Source of the DNA: Echinarachnius parma
Lineage: Eukaryota; Echinodermata; Echinoidea; Clypeasteroida; Echinarachniidae
Direction: 5' to 3'
Assembly: GCA_037951105.1 (NCBI GenBank)
Contig: JBAMJV010010656.1
Location: 1 to 64,000 of the forward strand
DNA: 64,000 nucleotides
Part shown: positions 12,421-24,904 of the stretch, one piece after another
Numbering within the stretch: the first letter of the stretch is position 1
How the letters are laid out: each line of letters opens with the position of its first letter
Program-made: the position numbers and the translations under genes
Notes under the pieces: model-generated
Databases searched by the model: none
Seen by the model: only the letters and a program-made list of their open reading frames with translations
Told to the model about the DNA's origin: nothing

Positions 12421-12910
12421 TTTTAACTGTTTGTGTGTATGTGTGTGTGTGTGTGTGTGTGCAGACATATGTTTGTGTGTGTATCTATAGGTGTATGTCT
12501 ACGCGTGTGCATCAGTATGTGTTTTGTGTGTGTGTGTTTGTGAGTCCCTGCACATAGTTGTTATAGCAAGGAAAGATCACAAAGGAAGGTAGCATTATAC
12601 TAATCCTCCAATGACGTACAATGAGTATGTTCTTTATTGTGTCGGGCGTTCATGAACGAGCACAACAAGAGGCAAAATGTACACGCATGTGCGTAAGTGA
12701 GTGGGTGGGTTTAGATCGGTGGCTGATTAATGATTGCATATGATTTGAATGATGAGCCATAAATTGTGTCAGATTTGTACAGATTGCGATCCCTTTTTTT
12801 TTTTTTTTTTACAGATTGTGTGTGCATATTTATGGGTTTTATTAACTTTGTATGATGTATGTATGTGTGTGGGTGCAGATTTATGGATTTTATTTACTTT
12901 GTATGTGTGT
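12421..12910 (+). repeat. GT-rich microsatellites and related TGTGTG repeats
   Basis: GT dinucleotides at 12431-12475 and 12521-12540, polyT at 12792-12811, and two copies of TGGGTGCAGATTTATGGATTTTATTTACTTTGTATG-like sequence at 12826-12920. Nothing else in 12390-13150. Confidence 0.7.
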
Positions 12911-13150
12911 GGGTGCATAATATGTTATTTTAAACATTGAAGGCTTACCCCTACTATTTATGACGAAATCATAACTTCCCTTTGTTTCCATTGTATAACT
13001 TTTGTTAAAACGTATTGCATCTGTGATAAAATCACCAGGGGATCGACATGAATTTATGTCTCTCTGGCTGCTAGCCAGCTTAGGAAGTTTATTAACCTAG
13101 ATCAGGTAGTCACAATTGTTGACATTTTGTAAAGAACTGTTGAGAATATA

Positions 13151-13314
13151 TTAACCCGTTCCCTTTGAGATTCTGAAATCCCTGTAGACCTTGTACATAG
13201 CCCACCCGGTTCCCCTAAGCAATGGGTTAACTAGTTAACTCGTTCACTTCGAGATTCTGAAATCCCCATAGACCTTGTACATAGCCCAGCCGGTTCCCGT
13301 AGTCAAGGGGTTAA
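13151..13314 (-). mobile_element. two family A TTAA elements head to tail
   Basis: 13151-13230 and 13235-13314, each 80 bp with TTAAC(C/T)CGTT and GGGTTAA ends, separated by CTAG. Orientation is opposite to the pair at 11208. Confidence 0.85.
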
Positions 13315-13705
13315 TTTCGAATAATCTTGTGTACAGTGTATTCAATTTATGGAAGTTGTAGTATTGATTATTGAGGAAAGAGTGTGTTCCTGTACAAAAT
13401 ATGATACAATCTGTTGCCGTGGGCTACTTCCAAATTATGAATTGTTGTAATTGGGAACAATAAGACAAATTATTTCAGTCATACTCATACCTAATGTAGA
13501 TATGATCTGCTGAGGGATGTTTCCAAGTAATAAGATGGAAGCATTTAAACTCCTATCCTGTCTCCAAAGTCATGTCTAGGGGCGTAAATATAAATGTGGG
13601 TAGGAGAGCATGGTCAGAAGTGCAGGTGGTGGCTAGTCAATAGAGGATGAGGAAAAAGTGGTCGAAAGGAGAGTAGGGGAAGTTGTCTTTTATCAAAGTG
13701 ATCCA

Positions 13706-14276
13706 TTAAAGAGATAGTTGAGTTCTGGTATTAAAAGAGAGTACAGTTTTGGTCAAACTGAATTTTAGTAACCAAAACATGCACCATTACATTACAAACT
13801 GATAGTTATAACTCCACCATGCTCAAAAGGAATACAAAATTACTAATGACTAAGTAAAAAGCCTGTTATCATTCAAAAATAGCCGTTAAAACTCAAGAGG
13901 GCGCTCTCTAAACCCTCATTGGTTTCAACCATTTTAAATGAAATATTGTGCATGTGATGTTTTGTTGAAATAGATATTAGATAGAGAGATAATCAACAAC
14001 TATTTAAAAACCTCTTTTGTAAATTTTTGAAAAGAGGAAGCATTTTATAAAAAAAATTAACGGCTGGTTCAAAATTATCTTATAATTGTGGGGCCCCACA
14101 AATATTACAAATGGTTATGTTTATGGATATTTCAGCCATTTCTGAACCGATTTTGATCAAATAAAGTTTATTCTGTCATTAAAAATTGTATGCTCTTTTG
14201 AATTTGACACTCATTACCTCACAAAAAAATTATTTTGTGTAGCGCCCTCTATACCAAAACTCAACTATCCTTTTAA
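13706..14276 (+). mobile_element. TTAA element, family E, 571 bp
   Basis: Left TTAAAGAGATAGTTGAGTTC; right ACTCAACTATCCTTTTAA. Contains GAGGGCGCTCTCTAAA and GTAGCGCCCTCT. Copies in reverse orientation lie at 47190 and 47943. Confidence 0.8.
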
Positions 14277-14500
14277 CTTTATCAGATTTGTCCAAAAGTG
14301 ATATTTGAGACTTCAATCATATACCAATATCATTGTAAGATTCTTCTGAATGATGTGTGAACATTTCATAGAAAGAGAATGCTGTTTACCTGGGGAAAAA
14401 AGTTAAAATTTATGTCAGACTGTATCACCTAATGCACATTGATTTTGACTACAATATAACTGTGAAAGCGTCAAGTGACTTGCTGAATTTGACAATGTTT
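14273..14500 (-). mobile_element. family F TTAA element, sharing TTAA with the preceding family E element
   Basis: Starts TTAACTTTATCAGATTTGTCC and runs through CCAAAAGTGATATTTGAGAC and ACATTTCATAGAAAG, as in other F copies. 14500-15500 shows purine-rich repeats (AGAGGGGGTA, 15045-15140) but no gene. Confidence 0.6.
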
Positions 14501-15507
14501 CACTTCAAATAAATTATGACATTCCAAAAAGTGAAACATAAGCCAAGTATTTATAAATAGAGCTTTAATGTGCTAAATAGTATTCATGTGAAATATGAAG
14601 GGAGGATTGAACTCTGTTCATTGCAGCAATTCTGCTAGAAATAGACATGGGCATGGGGTGTTTCTTGTTGTCATGGTGACTGAGGAGGTGGAGGATAGCT
14701 AGTCAATGATTTAGAAAGGGGGCCAAAGATATCGTTGGAGAAATTAAGGATTGCCTCTTAACTGGCTAACCATGCTAACAGGAACCTTGAATTCCATATG
14801 TGTATTAACTCTAAAAATCACAGAGAGTGTTTAGAAGGGAATTGGTCAAATAACTATTATTACATTTAATTTTTACAAGGTGGTATTCCGGAAAATGAGG
14901 ATTATTCAACAAAATCTATAAATAATCTGATATAATGTACTTAAACAAAATATGAAGGAAGTAGCAAAACTAATTTTTGTCTAGAGGCATGGCTAGAAAT
15001 AGACAGGGGCAGGAAGAGGCGGAAGAAAGGGAAATAGAGGGGGTAACTGGTCAATATGAGGGGTATATAGCTATTAATCAATAGAGGGGGTATCTAGTCC
15101 ATAGAGGGGGGTATATAGTTGGTCCTTAGAGGTTAGGGGGTAACAGAGTGGTCGAGAGAGGAAGGAAACTAGAGTGAGTGTACCGACTGAAAGGGGTCTT
15201 GGATTAACCCCAAATTAAACAAAGAAATATGAGAAGAGATTATTATTAGATTATCGGGATAGTCTGGGAGATTTCATCATGACTCCAAATAGCAGACAAT
15301 TTATTCCCTGGAACATTCTAGAAACAATCTCTCACATGTCATGGATTGACTTGTGGTGGATCTTTAGAAAACTCACCCTGTCCCGCTCCTATGAAAAAGA
15401 TAGTAAAATGCCACACATCAGTGTCTGATTTCAATGCACTTTTTTGAAATGAAAATGCAGACCAAGAAATTTTAGCTGCAATCAAATTCTCAAAAAATGA
15501 AGCTTTC

Positions 15508-15574
15508 ACTAAGTTTCTGAAATACCCATAGACTTTGTACAAAGCCCACCCGGTTCCCGTAGGCAGCGAGTTAA
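15508..15574 (-). mobile_element. family A TTAA element, left end diverged
   Basis: GAAATACCCATAGACTTTGT…AAAGCCCACCCGGTTCCCGTAGGCAGCGAGTTAA. 15575-16010 shows nothing else. Confidence 0.7.
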
Positions 15575-16012
15575 ATCTGTGTTCTACAACACTTCAGACA
15601 ATTTTGAGCTTTTTCTTTATCGGACAGTTATGAAATGCTTTTAAACATATACATGGATATATATTTATATACTTTTCTTCAATAAAAAGTTGAAATAGTG
15701 TAACTGCTTTAATCAAATACCTCCTTTAGCACTCAATTATGCAATAGGATTTAATATGTATTTTTTACTTGGGTGAGCGTGATGATAAGATTGTTGGCAT
15801 CACCATTAAACATTTTCACAGATAGAGGAAATTAACTGACCAGAACCTGGTCAGTTTCCTCTTTCTTTGAACTTACTTTACAAAATAGCTGCATCACTTC
15901 ACGTGATCCTTCACATTTTCCCTCAGTTGATTTCATATTATTTGGGTTTGTGTCGGGTTTATATAGCTTCTGACAGGCACGAGCATTGAAAATGGTTTCT
16001 GGGAACGACTAC

Positions 16013-16530
16013 CATCAATAGGGCCTTGTAGCTCAATGGTTAGAGCACCGGTCTTTAGCAATCTGGGATGCACCACCATCAATAGGGCCTGTGCTCAATG
16101 ATAGACACTGGTCTAGGCAATCTGGGATGCACCACCATCAATAGGGCCTTGTGGCTCAATGGTTAGAGCACCGGTCAGGCAATCTGGGAGCTACCACCAT
16201 CAATAGTGGCCTTGTGGCTCAATGGTTAGAGCACCGGTCAGGCAATCTGGGATGCAAGCACCATCAATAGGCCTTATGGCTCAATGGTTAGAGCACTGGT
16301 CTAGCAATCTGGGATGCACCACCATCAATAGGGCCTTGTGGCTCAATGGTTAAAGCACCGGTCTAGCAATCTGGGATGCACCATTATCAATAGGGTCCTT
16401 GTAGATCAATGGTTAGAGCACCAATCTAGCAATCTGGGAACGACTACCATTAATAGGGCCTTGTAGCTCAATGGTTAGAGCACCGGACTAGCAATCTGGA
16501 TGTCTCGGGTTGATTCCCAGTGAATCCCAA
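16013..16530 (+). repeat. tandem array of eight tRNA-Ala-like 5' halves ending in one whole tRNA-like SINE head
   Basis: Units start at 16021, 16085, 16145, 16208, 16270, 16331, 16395 and 16457 (about 62 bp each). Each has GGGCCTTGT, a box A-like GCTCAATGGTTAGAGCA and the anticodon-loop-like CTAGCAA, then CACCACCATCAATA instead of a 3' half. Only the last continues into a box B-like GGGTTGATTCC. The D-stem and loop place AGC at the anticodon. No unit forms a full tRNA with a good acceptor stem, so these are SINE or tRNA relics. Confidence 0.8.
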
Positions 16531-16980
16531 TTAGCTTTGCACATTAAAAAAAACAAAATTATTCAAATATTTAACATACCATGTCCATTGAAGACAAAGC
16601 TTGTCTATGATTCATCTGTTTAATAATTTTACTTATGTTGTCTTTCGTTAACTCATTTGTATTCCGTAAGGTGTAATTTTATGGTAATAACCTTTGATTT
16701 TCACTTATGATCTTTACATCATGTTAATAAAATATGACCTTTCTAAAATGTCTCAAGGTACGTCATTTAGGAAGTATGTAGCAATTTCTAAAAGAGCCAT
16801 TAAAGAGTAGGTTGAATTATGTATAGATAGAAAGGTAACATGATTTTATGATGGGTGAGTGTTCAATGTTTTAATTTATGGATGAAACATTAATGTAAAT
16901 CTGGCAATTTGTTAAAGATACTTGAAATGAAGGGTATGTTGTACATGAAGTACATGAAGTAATAGTTACCTGTTCTTCTG

Positions 16981-17060
16981 TAAACCTGTTCCCTACTATA
17001 TTTTGCAATCTCTTTAAACATAATACAAAGCCCACAGTTTTCCAAAGGCAATGGGTCAAT
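16981..17060 (-). mobile_element. relict TTAA element, family A2
   Basis: AACCTGTTCCCTACTA…TTTTGCAATC…AATGGGTCAA resembles the better copy at 34116. Confidence 0.5.
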
Positions 17061-17159
17061 GCAATACCCTTTTCAAGGTAAATGTTACAGGGAATCTATT
17101 TTGTGTATGTTTGGCAACATTATGCTAAAAAAAATAATCAAATATCGCATGTGCATTAA

Positions 17160-17850
17160 TACCAGAGATGCGGAAATGGTATTCAGACACTAGACTTGGT
17201 CCAGCTGCGGTGAAGATGAGTTGTTGTGACAATCTTGGCATCAAGCGGTGGGATGCGGTTCCAAAGGAGGAGATGTGATTTAGAACTCGGAGATGAGAGT
17301 AAATTATATTGTTGCCTGTGATATGGGGGGTGTTTCACAAAGATCCTAAGTTGAACTTAACTCTAAGTTGGACTTAAAAAGTATGGAAAGCCGTTAGTTT
17401 CCTTGAATTTTTTTTTGTAACAGTTCTTTTAGAAGCAATAAAATGTTCATTTGTTTCATTAATAGTTTCTATTATCAAGGACATTTCATGTTTTTAATGT
17501 AACATTCATAAAAAGTATAAAATAGTTGCATTTTTGCTTTTGAATATATTGTATTCCAAGGCTACACATGGCTTACCATACTTTTTAAGTCCAACTTAGA
17601 GTTAAGTTCAACTTGGGATCTTTGTGAAACACCCCCCTGGACTTTGTTAAGCGCCTAATGTTGTGACTAAGATGAAAGTTACAAGAAAATTGATATCAAG
17701 TGATGGGATATGCAGTTCCAAAGGAGGGGATGTGATTTTAGAACTCGGAGATGAGAGTAAATTACATCAGTGCCTGGACTTTGTTAGGCTTAATTAAGTG
17801 CCTAAAGTTGTGACTAAGATGGAAACAAAATAGACCACGCTCAATTGAAC
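17160..17850 (+). repeat. direct repeat of about 150 bp split by a family H element
   Basis: GGTTCCAAAGGAGGAGATGTG…ACTCGGAGATGAGAGTAAATTA is present at 17240-17320 and 17710-17770. The tail TGGACTTTGTTA…TTGTGACTAAGATG is present at 17638 and 17775. Confidence 0.6.
17325..17638 (+). mobile_element. inverted-repeat element, family H, best-preserved ends
   Basis: GGGGGGTGTTTCACAAAGAT / ATCTTTGTGAAACACCCCCC with inner inverted AACTTAACTCTAAGTTGGAC blocks. 17850-19400 has no supported feature; the 147-codon frame at 18354 has no domain. Confidence 0.85.
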
Positions 17851-19404
17851 CCTGGATGACATTGCAATACAATTTTAAATTCCTCTTCAACCCCTTTCCC
17901 TCCAAATAATTGAAATGAAATATAAATTATAGAATGTTAATATATGAATCAACTGTTTATTATTCTTTCCTGTGTTTTTTTTGGTTTTTTTCCCTTTGAT
18001 ATTGGATATTCCATTTCAAGAATATTTGATTTTAGTAGAATACACAATTCTTTAGACAAGCATTTTCAAAGCCAATCCTAAAAGGGTTGATAATTTCTTT
18101 GATAAGATGAAATTTGAGTTGTTAGATTAAGTTATAACTTTGAAAGTTCCAGACTGATAAACAAAATGTATAATTTGATAATCTTATCATTATAAAGAAT
18201 GAATAGTACACTGATAACACAGACAACTGATTGATAACAACTTCATGAAAACAATACCATATTGTGCAATATTAACGTTTTCCAGGAGACCTTGGCTGCC
18301 AAAAATATTCCATTGCATCATTTTCGGGGCCTTCCAGAAAGTGCTCTCAAACAATGCAAAACATAACAAGTAACCACCCTGCTTTGTTTTGTATGAACGA
18401 GCGGAAATGGAAGAGAAGGGCATCTGTGATTTACTTTCGCTTGAAGTTTAAACTAAAATGTCAGTTGTTTCCTTGTGGATTTGAGAGCACGGATGATGGG
18501 GATAGTGCATTGTCAAAGTCACTGACTCTTCCATTTCCGTTCGTCCGATCTCTTTATTTCCTCTCGTCTATACTTCCTCACATCCTCAGTGTGTCCTTCT
18601 CTTTTCGCAGTGGACAGACACACGGGGGAGATCCATTTTTTAATAATTTGGTAAACATATTGTTATCCTTCTCTGTTTGTTGTTCATTATCATATAACTC
18701 TTCCAATAATTCCCAATTTTGTATAATTATTTACTCTTCTCTAGAATTGTCTCTTAGTGGACAGACACAGACACAACTTGAAGAAAAGAGAGATTAGTTT
18801 TAGAATTAGAGGAATGATAATAATAAAAGCATATCTCACCCTTCCCAGTTTATTTATTTAGTATTTATTCATTTGTTGGGGTGGAAGGGGGGGGGGAGGC
18901 GGGGAGTTGTAATTGTTAACACTTGGTATTATAGAACTTTTGATTTTGTATTGTAGAACATAACAAAGGGCTTTCATTGTATCCTGGGGTAATAGCAATG
19001 AACTGTGCTTAGAGATAATACTGTTTCTTATGAGCCACTTTATATATTGTTTCATTTATTGAAGGTTTATCAATTAACAAGCCTACAAAACAATTACCAT
19101 CAAGTCCTTTCCTATTGAACTAGGGCATTTAAAGAAGGAAGACTGAAATGATTATCTTGTTACCCACCCAACTCAGTCTGTGATGTCAGGATAGAGTGAA
19201 GTCCTGACCTGAGGTTGCTCACATCATAAACAATGAAGGATCTGAAGTATATTACATGCTTTAAATAAGCATGTTTTGCTTTAGTTCAGATACAGCATTG
19301 TTTGTTAGTTCAGAGTCGGATCATGTAGTGTACAATTGCCTTCAAAGGGTTCATGCAGTTTAAGAACTCACACTGCCAAACTTCATATCAAACCAGGCCA
19401 CTCG

Positions 19405-19676
19405 CTCGCAAGAGGAAAGGTTGGCTTATTTTGGCACCTATCATTCTCCTCCCTCTAGCTTGCCTACAGTATAGTATAGTGACGGAGTCTTTTACCAGTC
19501 ATGTGTTGATCAAGAAATAAAAGGACACATCCACCCCAATCCTGACATTCCCACTTACTTATAACTTGATGTGAAGGAAGGTGCTGCTAATTACCTGTTA
19601 GAGGAAAGTCGGGTTTATATTGGCACCCATCATTCTCCTCCCTCTAGCATGCCTACAGTATAGTATAGTGACAAAC
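19405..19676 (+). repeat. direct repeat pair of about 75 bp
   Basis: TCATTCTCCTCCCTCTAGC(T/A)TGCCTACAGTATAGTATAGTGAC occurs at 19440 and 19627 with matching upstream GAGGAAAG…TTGGCACC. A weak third copy lies near 20530. Confidence 0.7.
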
Positions 19677-20137
19677 TTCAGCCAGTAGTATTGATCATGA
19701 TAATGAAATATATTTAATAATTAAAACAAAAAAGTAAAAGAACACCGGTCTTGCCCCAGACACACACACTCAAAGAATATAAAAGCAGGAGCTCAAACAT
19801 TGGATGAACAGCGTGATTTGTAGTGGGACCGTCCACTCTCCCTCTAATTATTTACCTAGCGAAGGATTCAAAATTTGTACAGAGCTAGCTGCTGGCCTGG
19901 GTCCACCAGGTATGCACTTCGGGCCACTAATATTTGTCAATATCAAATTTACTTATCCAACTTTGCAACCAAAATTAACCGGCTTTTGTATGTTTTTCTT
20001 TGTTTAGAGCCACTCAATTCTGATTTTTGGCCAGAAAATGTGATGAATCTCCATTTTACTTGCCTGACTTGGCCACTGTAAGCACAACATGATTTTCTTG
20101 CATTGTAGCTAGCGACATAACTTTGGCCAGTAATATT

Positions 20138-20385
20138 TGACCGGCTATAGCAAAACCCTTCACTTGTCGGTAATTCATGTTTTGAAGAAATGGACATTTT
20201 TAGTTCACATAAATGTGTGTAAAAGACTTATGATTGTAATATTGTAACAATCTTCTTCACCAATTATTGACCAATTTGTTGGAACAAAGCATCAAATAAA
20301 AGCTTGGGATGAGGCCTTTCTAATGGTATGAAAATCTACATTTTGATTTTTACCGACAAGTGCAGGGATTTGCTATAGCCGGTCA
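20138..20385 (+). mobile_element. inverted-repeat element, family I (GACCGGCTATAGCAAA ends)
   Basis: TGACCGGCTATAGCAAAACC…CACTTGTCGGTAA faces TTACCGACAAGTG…TTTGCTATAGCCGGTCA. 248 bp. A second copy is at 63155. Confidence 0.85.
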
Positions 20386-20616
20386 TTGTTGATCAAGATG
20401 ATGAAAGGGTTGTTGACCCTTTGGAGACATTATTATTTTGGTAGATTACAAATAAAAATATATAAGGGAGTCAACAAATGTTAAGAATCAAAGAAGAAGA
20501 CAGACTTCCAAGAATATCAAACAGGCCTCTCAGCCATCAGAAGAAAGACTAATTTGTGTTGGCATCCTATTTTCTTTGCTAAGTTACAACTTTGCACAGA
20601 TGGAGTTCAAGGGAGT

Positions 20617-21001
20617 GCAAGGGATCTAGTAACTTTGGTGACATGGGCAAAAACTGTGGTAGGGTTGATAAAATAATGTGTATTTATATAACACTGAGCG
20701 ATGTGTGAAAATGCCTTGGTAAATGAATGACATATGACCGAGTAATGACTGAAAATGCAAAGTGATATTTGTTATCTCATTGCACTAACTTTGTACACAT
20801 TCAGAGATTCTCCCAGGGAGAATTTCATATCACTTCAATCATCATAGATATATATATTTGTTAAATAAAATAACGAAAGGGATTGTCAGAAAAGCAATTT
20901 AACCTGTTCATTCTTCTTTGTGTAATACCAATTGATACAACATGGTATGTGAGTTCTAAATAAGTTTTGTGGCTTTTGACAATGTTACTAAATCCCTTTA
21001 A
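20617..21001 (+). mobile_element. TTAA element, family D
   Basis: AAGGGATCTAGTAACTTTGG … CAATGTTACTAAATCCCTTTAA. Its right TTAA is shared with the next family F element. Confidence 0.75.
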
Positions 21002-21367
21002 CTCCTTGAGTGCCAAACTCCACGAAAATTACTTGGAGCTTCCTCGTTTCTCTTCTACCGTGTTGTTTAGCTTATGGTAAGAGAAGAATAAAATAGGGTT
21101 AGATTTTTTCAAATGCTCTTTAGTATGACGATATCTATCATTCAGCTCAAGAGCGTTAATGAATGGTCATAAACCTCATAGACGTCAAACAGTAATTTGT
21201 TGTACAAGCTGACACCTATTTTCGCTTTTTTAACCAGGAAAGCAGTGTTCTTTTTCAATGAAACTTTCACACATCATTCGGACATATCTTACAATGATTT
21301 TGGTACAGGATTGAAGTCTCAAATGTCGTTTTGGGCAATATCTGACACTTTACAGGTGCACCTTTAA
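21001..21367 (+). mobile_element. TTAA element, family F
   Basis: Contains GAAAATTACTTGGAGCTTCC, TGTTGTTTAGCTTATGG and TGAAGTCTCAAATGTCGTTTTG, as in the other F copies, and ends CACCTTTAA. Confidence 0.6.
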
Positions 21368-21592
21368 TCTAGGGATTATGTTCCCGTTGTCAGGATGAGG
21401 GATGGAGACACTGAGCTTATCAAGGAGCTGTGGCAACATCCAGGAACATCCTAGGATAAACACCTTTGGAGATGGAGTAGCCAAAAATGACACCCTCATC
21501 TTCACTCTTCATCAGCATATCCTATTCCCTATAGGTCGTTGACCTGTTATTGGTTACAGTATATCTGTGTAATAATCATACATTAACCCTAA

Positions 21593-21660
21593 TTAACCCA
21601 TTCACGACTTTTGATTTTGCTATAACATGTATTCTCCATAGACCCGTCCTGAAGGGGTTA
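21593..21660 (+). mobile_element. family B TTAA element
   Basis: TTAACCCATTCACGACTTTTG…GTCCTGAAGGGGTTA, with a relict of another copy directly after it. Confidence 0.6.
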
Positions 21661-21787
21661 TGGACTGGTCGCCCAAAATACTTGTGCTTTGGTCTATGAA
21701 GAATGCATTACAGCAAATTGGTAAAGAATAGACACTACATACGTGTATCTGGGATATATTATAATCATACATTAAATGGATCGGATG

Positions 21788-22130
21788 ATATTGTCCAAAT
21801 CCACAAAACTTCATTAGAAATGTTGATGTTCTCTCATACCTTGTTGTTTATGTGCGACCAATAGAAGCATGGAACAGGTTCTATTTCATTAGAAAGATAT
21901 TTACCATTGCAGTGTTCAGATTTTTAACTATCTACTGGATTGTCATAACTGTCTACAAAGTCAGTGAAATGAGTAACCAAATTTCACTTTACATTTTTGC
22001 TCATTACTCGGCCATATAACATCCATTTAACATGAAATGTTCACACAATACTCAAAGGACATATCAGATGACAAAACTACACATTATACCAACCATCCAT
22101 CACTTTCTGCATAGGCCAACAAAATCTGTT
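21788..22130 (-). mobile_element. family D TTAA element, reverse, ends eroded
   Basis: Reverse order of the D interior: TTGTCCAAATCC…CTCTCATACCTTGTTG…CTCATTACTCGGCCATATAAC…CCATCCATCACTTTCTGCA. Confidence 0.65.
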
Positions 22131-22214
22131 CAGTACTGGTTCCCCAAAATACTAACGCTGCAGACTATAAAGAATACATGTTATATAAAAATCAAATGGT
22201 TGTGAAAGAATTTA

Positions 22215-22294
22215 TTAACTTGTTGCTTACATGAACTGGGTGGGCTATGTACAAATTCTATGGGGATTTCAGAATATCAAGGAAAACGGGTTAA
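22215..22294 (+). mobile_element. family A TTAA element
   Basis: TTAACTTGTTGC…CTGGGTGGGCTATGTACAAA…GGGGATTTCAG…AACGGGTTAA, 80 bp. Confidence 0.85.
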
Positions 22295-22540
22295 ATCTCA
22301 CAAAACTTGACAAAATTACATTTTTTACTTCACTTTTGCCAAGAGAAGATGCAACTGTCAGCGGTTGCAGATTAGCGACAGACAATGTGTAATATTACCT
22401 TACGTTTATAACATTTTCATCTGACTTGGAAATGTACCTTTTACTCTACATTTGCCAAGTAGTGAGTCAAATGTAATTGGTTACAGCTTGTTACGTACAT
22501 GATATCTGTGTTAGAGTCATATACTTAACAAGTTTCATTT

Positions 22541-22879
22541 GATCTAGTAACTTTGTTGACATGTGCAAAAAGTGATGAATGGTTGATACAATGTATATGT
22601 TATCTGAAATGTCCACTGGGTATTGTGTGAAAATTTCAAGTTAAACGGACGTTATATGGGCCGAGTAATGAGCAAAAAAGCAAAGTTGTATTCACTAACT
22701 CATTGCACTGACTTTGTACATGGCTACGACTATCCAGTAGATAGTTTAACATCTGAATGCTTCAATAATAAATATCTTTTTAACGAAAGGGAAATTTGAA
22801 ATTCGGTATGAGGGAACCGCTAGAATTCCAATTGGATTCCAATTTTAAGGATTTGGACAATGTTACTAGATCCCTTTAA
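22541..22879 (+). mobile_element. family D TTAA element inserted in the 115-bp tandem repeat
   Basis: GATCTAGTAACTTTGTTGAC to GTTACTAGATCCCTTTAA. The first bases of the left end are missing. Confidence 0.75.
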
Positions 22880-22904
22880 AAATATACTTTTCAGTCTACC
22901 TTTG

Positions 22905-23588
22905 CCAAAAAAAGTGAGCCAATAGGAATTGATTTCAGCTTATAGACTGAATATCTGTGTTAGAATCATACATTTAACAAGTTTCATTTGACTTTAAAAT
23001 ATATGTTTTAGTCTACCTTTGCCAAAAAGTGAGTCAAGTGTACTGTAATTGGTTACGGCTTACAGACAGAACGGGTGGAATTCACAAAGGAGGTTTGTAG
23101 GAGGTTTGTACAAACCATGGTTTGACCATGGTTTACATCTATGGAATGCCATTTGTAAACTGATGGAGAAAGAATGTAAACTCCTTGTTAGCAATGTTGA
23201 TTTACAATTTACTTGTATACGAGCAGCATTCCATAGATGTAGATGTAGACCAAAAAAAGTGAGCCAATAGGAATTGATTTCAGCTTATAGACTGAATATC
23301 TGTGTTAGAATCATACATTTAACAAGTTTCATTTGACTTTAAAATATATGTTTTAGTCTACCTTTGCCAAAAAGTGAGTCAAGTGTACTGTAATTGGTTA
23401 CGGCTTACAGACAGAACGGGTGGAATTCACAAAGGAGGTTTGTAGGAGGTTTGTACAAACCATGGTTTGACCATGGTTTACATCTATGGAATGCCATTTG
23501 TAAACTGATGGAGAAAGAATGTAAACTCCTTGTTAGCAATGTTGATTTACAATTTACTTGTATACGAGCAGCATTCCATAGATGTAGA
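22905..23588 (+). repeat. near-exact 345-bp tandem duplication
   Basis: Bases 22907-23243 reappear at 23252-23588 with no difference seen by eye. The two encoded 65-residue frames are identical. The first copy lacks the right end of the family J hairpin element. Confidence 0.85.
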
Positions 23589-23647
23589 CCATGGTAAAAC
23601 CATGGTTTGTACAAACCTCCTACAAACCTCCTTTGTGAATTCCACCC
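23418..23647 (+). mobile_element. foldback element, family J (GGGTGGAATTCACAAAGG ends)
   Basis: Arms of about 70 bp: GGGTGGAATTCACAAAGGAG … ACAAACCATGGTTT and their inversion up to CTCCTTTGTGAATTCCACCC. A right-truncated copy lies at 23073-23243. Confidence 0.85.
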
Positions 23648-24904
23648 ATTATCTGTGTTAGAACCATACCTTTTAAAGTTTAAATTTACTTCTGCCCAAA
23701 ATGTCATTGGCTACAGCCTAGAGACAGAATGCTGTGTTATAATCATACATTCAAATAATCTTATTTGAACTGAAAATAATTCATATTATTCTATGTCTGC
23801 CAAACATACAATTAGTGATGATGGAGTTTATCCCTTATTCCCTTTGTGCACTGGCTTTAACTTCAAAAGGCTGTTCTTAGTACATCTGATTTCAAAATCT
23901 CATCTCACAATGTTTGACAATTTTATATATCAAATAATTTTAACATTTTGCATACAAAGTCTGAATATTTACTATAAAACTATATAGTATGTAAGACAAA
24001 CCTGAATTTGTAGTGTTAAATTAAAGTATGTAAGAAAATGTGTTCGTGTCTGATAAGTTTTGGAGTGTGGTTAAAACAATTAAAGTTAATGGGTATCTAA
24101 TTTAAGCTAACTACTTCCCATCTTACGATCTGTTTGGTCCTCTGATATAATGGCATGATTGATAGGGTCTTTGGGCAAATACAAAGAAAAGGTTGACTGA
24201 AGGTAAATGATTCAATCAGCTCTGAGGTGAATTGGGTTCCTGAGTTACATAACATTTTACGATAATCTTGTCTCGTGCCAGCTGTCATCACCATTTACAT
24301 TCTCTGCACCCACGATCTTCCTTCTTATTTGGAACATTTTCCTTGAATTTGTTCTAAGAAATAAAGCAAAGGTGATAAACATAACACCATTATTTCATTA
24401 TACCTATCCAACCATGGCCATTTAAAGACATTTAAAGGCCATTTAAATACCTTTCATTGTATTTGTATATTCTCTCTAGATTCTCTTACAAGTTCTGGAG
24501 GAATAAACACAAAAAGGAAAATAGGCATTTTGTTTCTTTTTTATTAAAAGAAAAGTGAAAGTTCCCTAATGAACGGAGGTAAACTATAAAATCCCTTTTT
24601 TGTGACGAATTATCTTGTGATACGTGCCCTTGATGGCTTTCCTGTACTACATTCTGACGGAAGAAAGGACTAGCCAGTGGTTGAATTGTTTCCTAACCAA
24701 AATACTTCAAGTTTCCTTTAGAATTACCACAATGTTTATTCCTACATACCCTGGAATATAAATTAAGACTCACTCTTTATTTTACTAAGTAAATACATGC
24801 CCTTGAAGGCTTTCCTGAACACACTCTCTGACGAAAGCAAAGACTAGCCAGTGGTTGAGCTGTCTCGTAACCAAAATACTTTCAATTTTCCTCAAAGTAT
24901 AAAA

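Larger units (their letters stand above)
21540..23770 (+). repeat. degenerate tandem repeat of about 115-bp units, split by several elements
   Basis: The unit reads TTTAGTCTACCTTTGCCAAA, AGTGAGTCAA, TGTAATTGGTTACAGC and ATATCTGTGTTAGAATCATAC. Copies lie near 21545, 22325-22540, 22880-22990, 22995-23070, 23252-23415 and 23648-23760. Confidence 0.65.

Noticed and set aside
16457-16530. Functional tRNA-Ala gene
   Set aside because: Box A and B exist, but the anticodon and T stems have mismatches and the acceptor stem does not close; it is the end unit of a SINE-like array.
18354-18797. 147-codon frame, the longest simple one outside TIMP
   Set aside because: No domain, low-complexity Ser/Leu-rich, no splice or start context, and no similarity I recognise.
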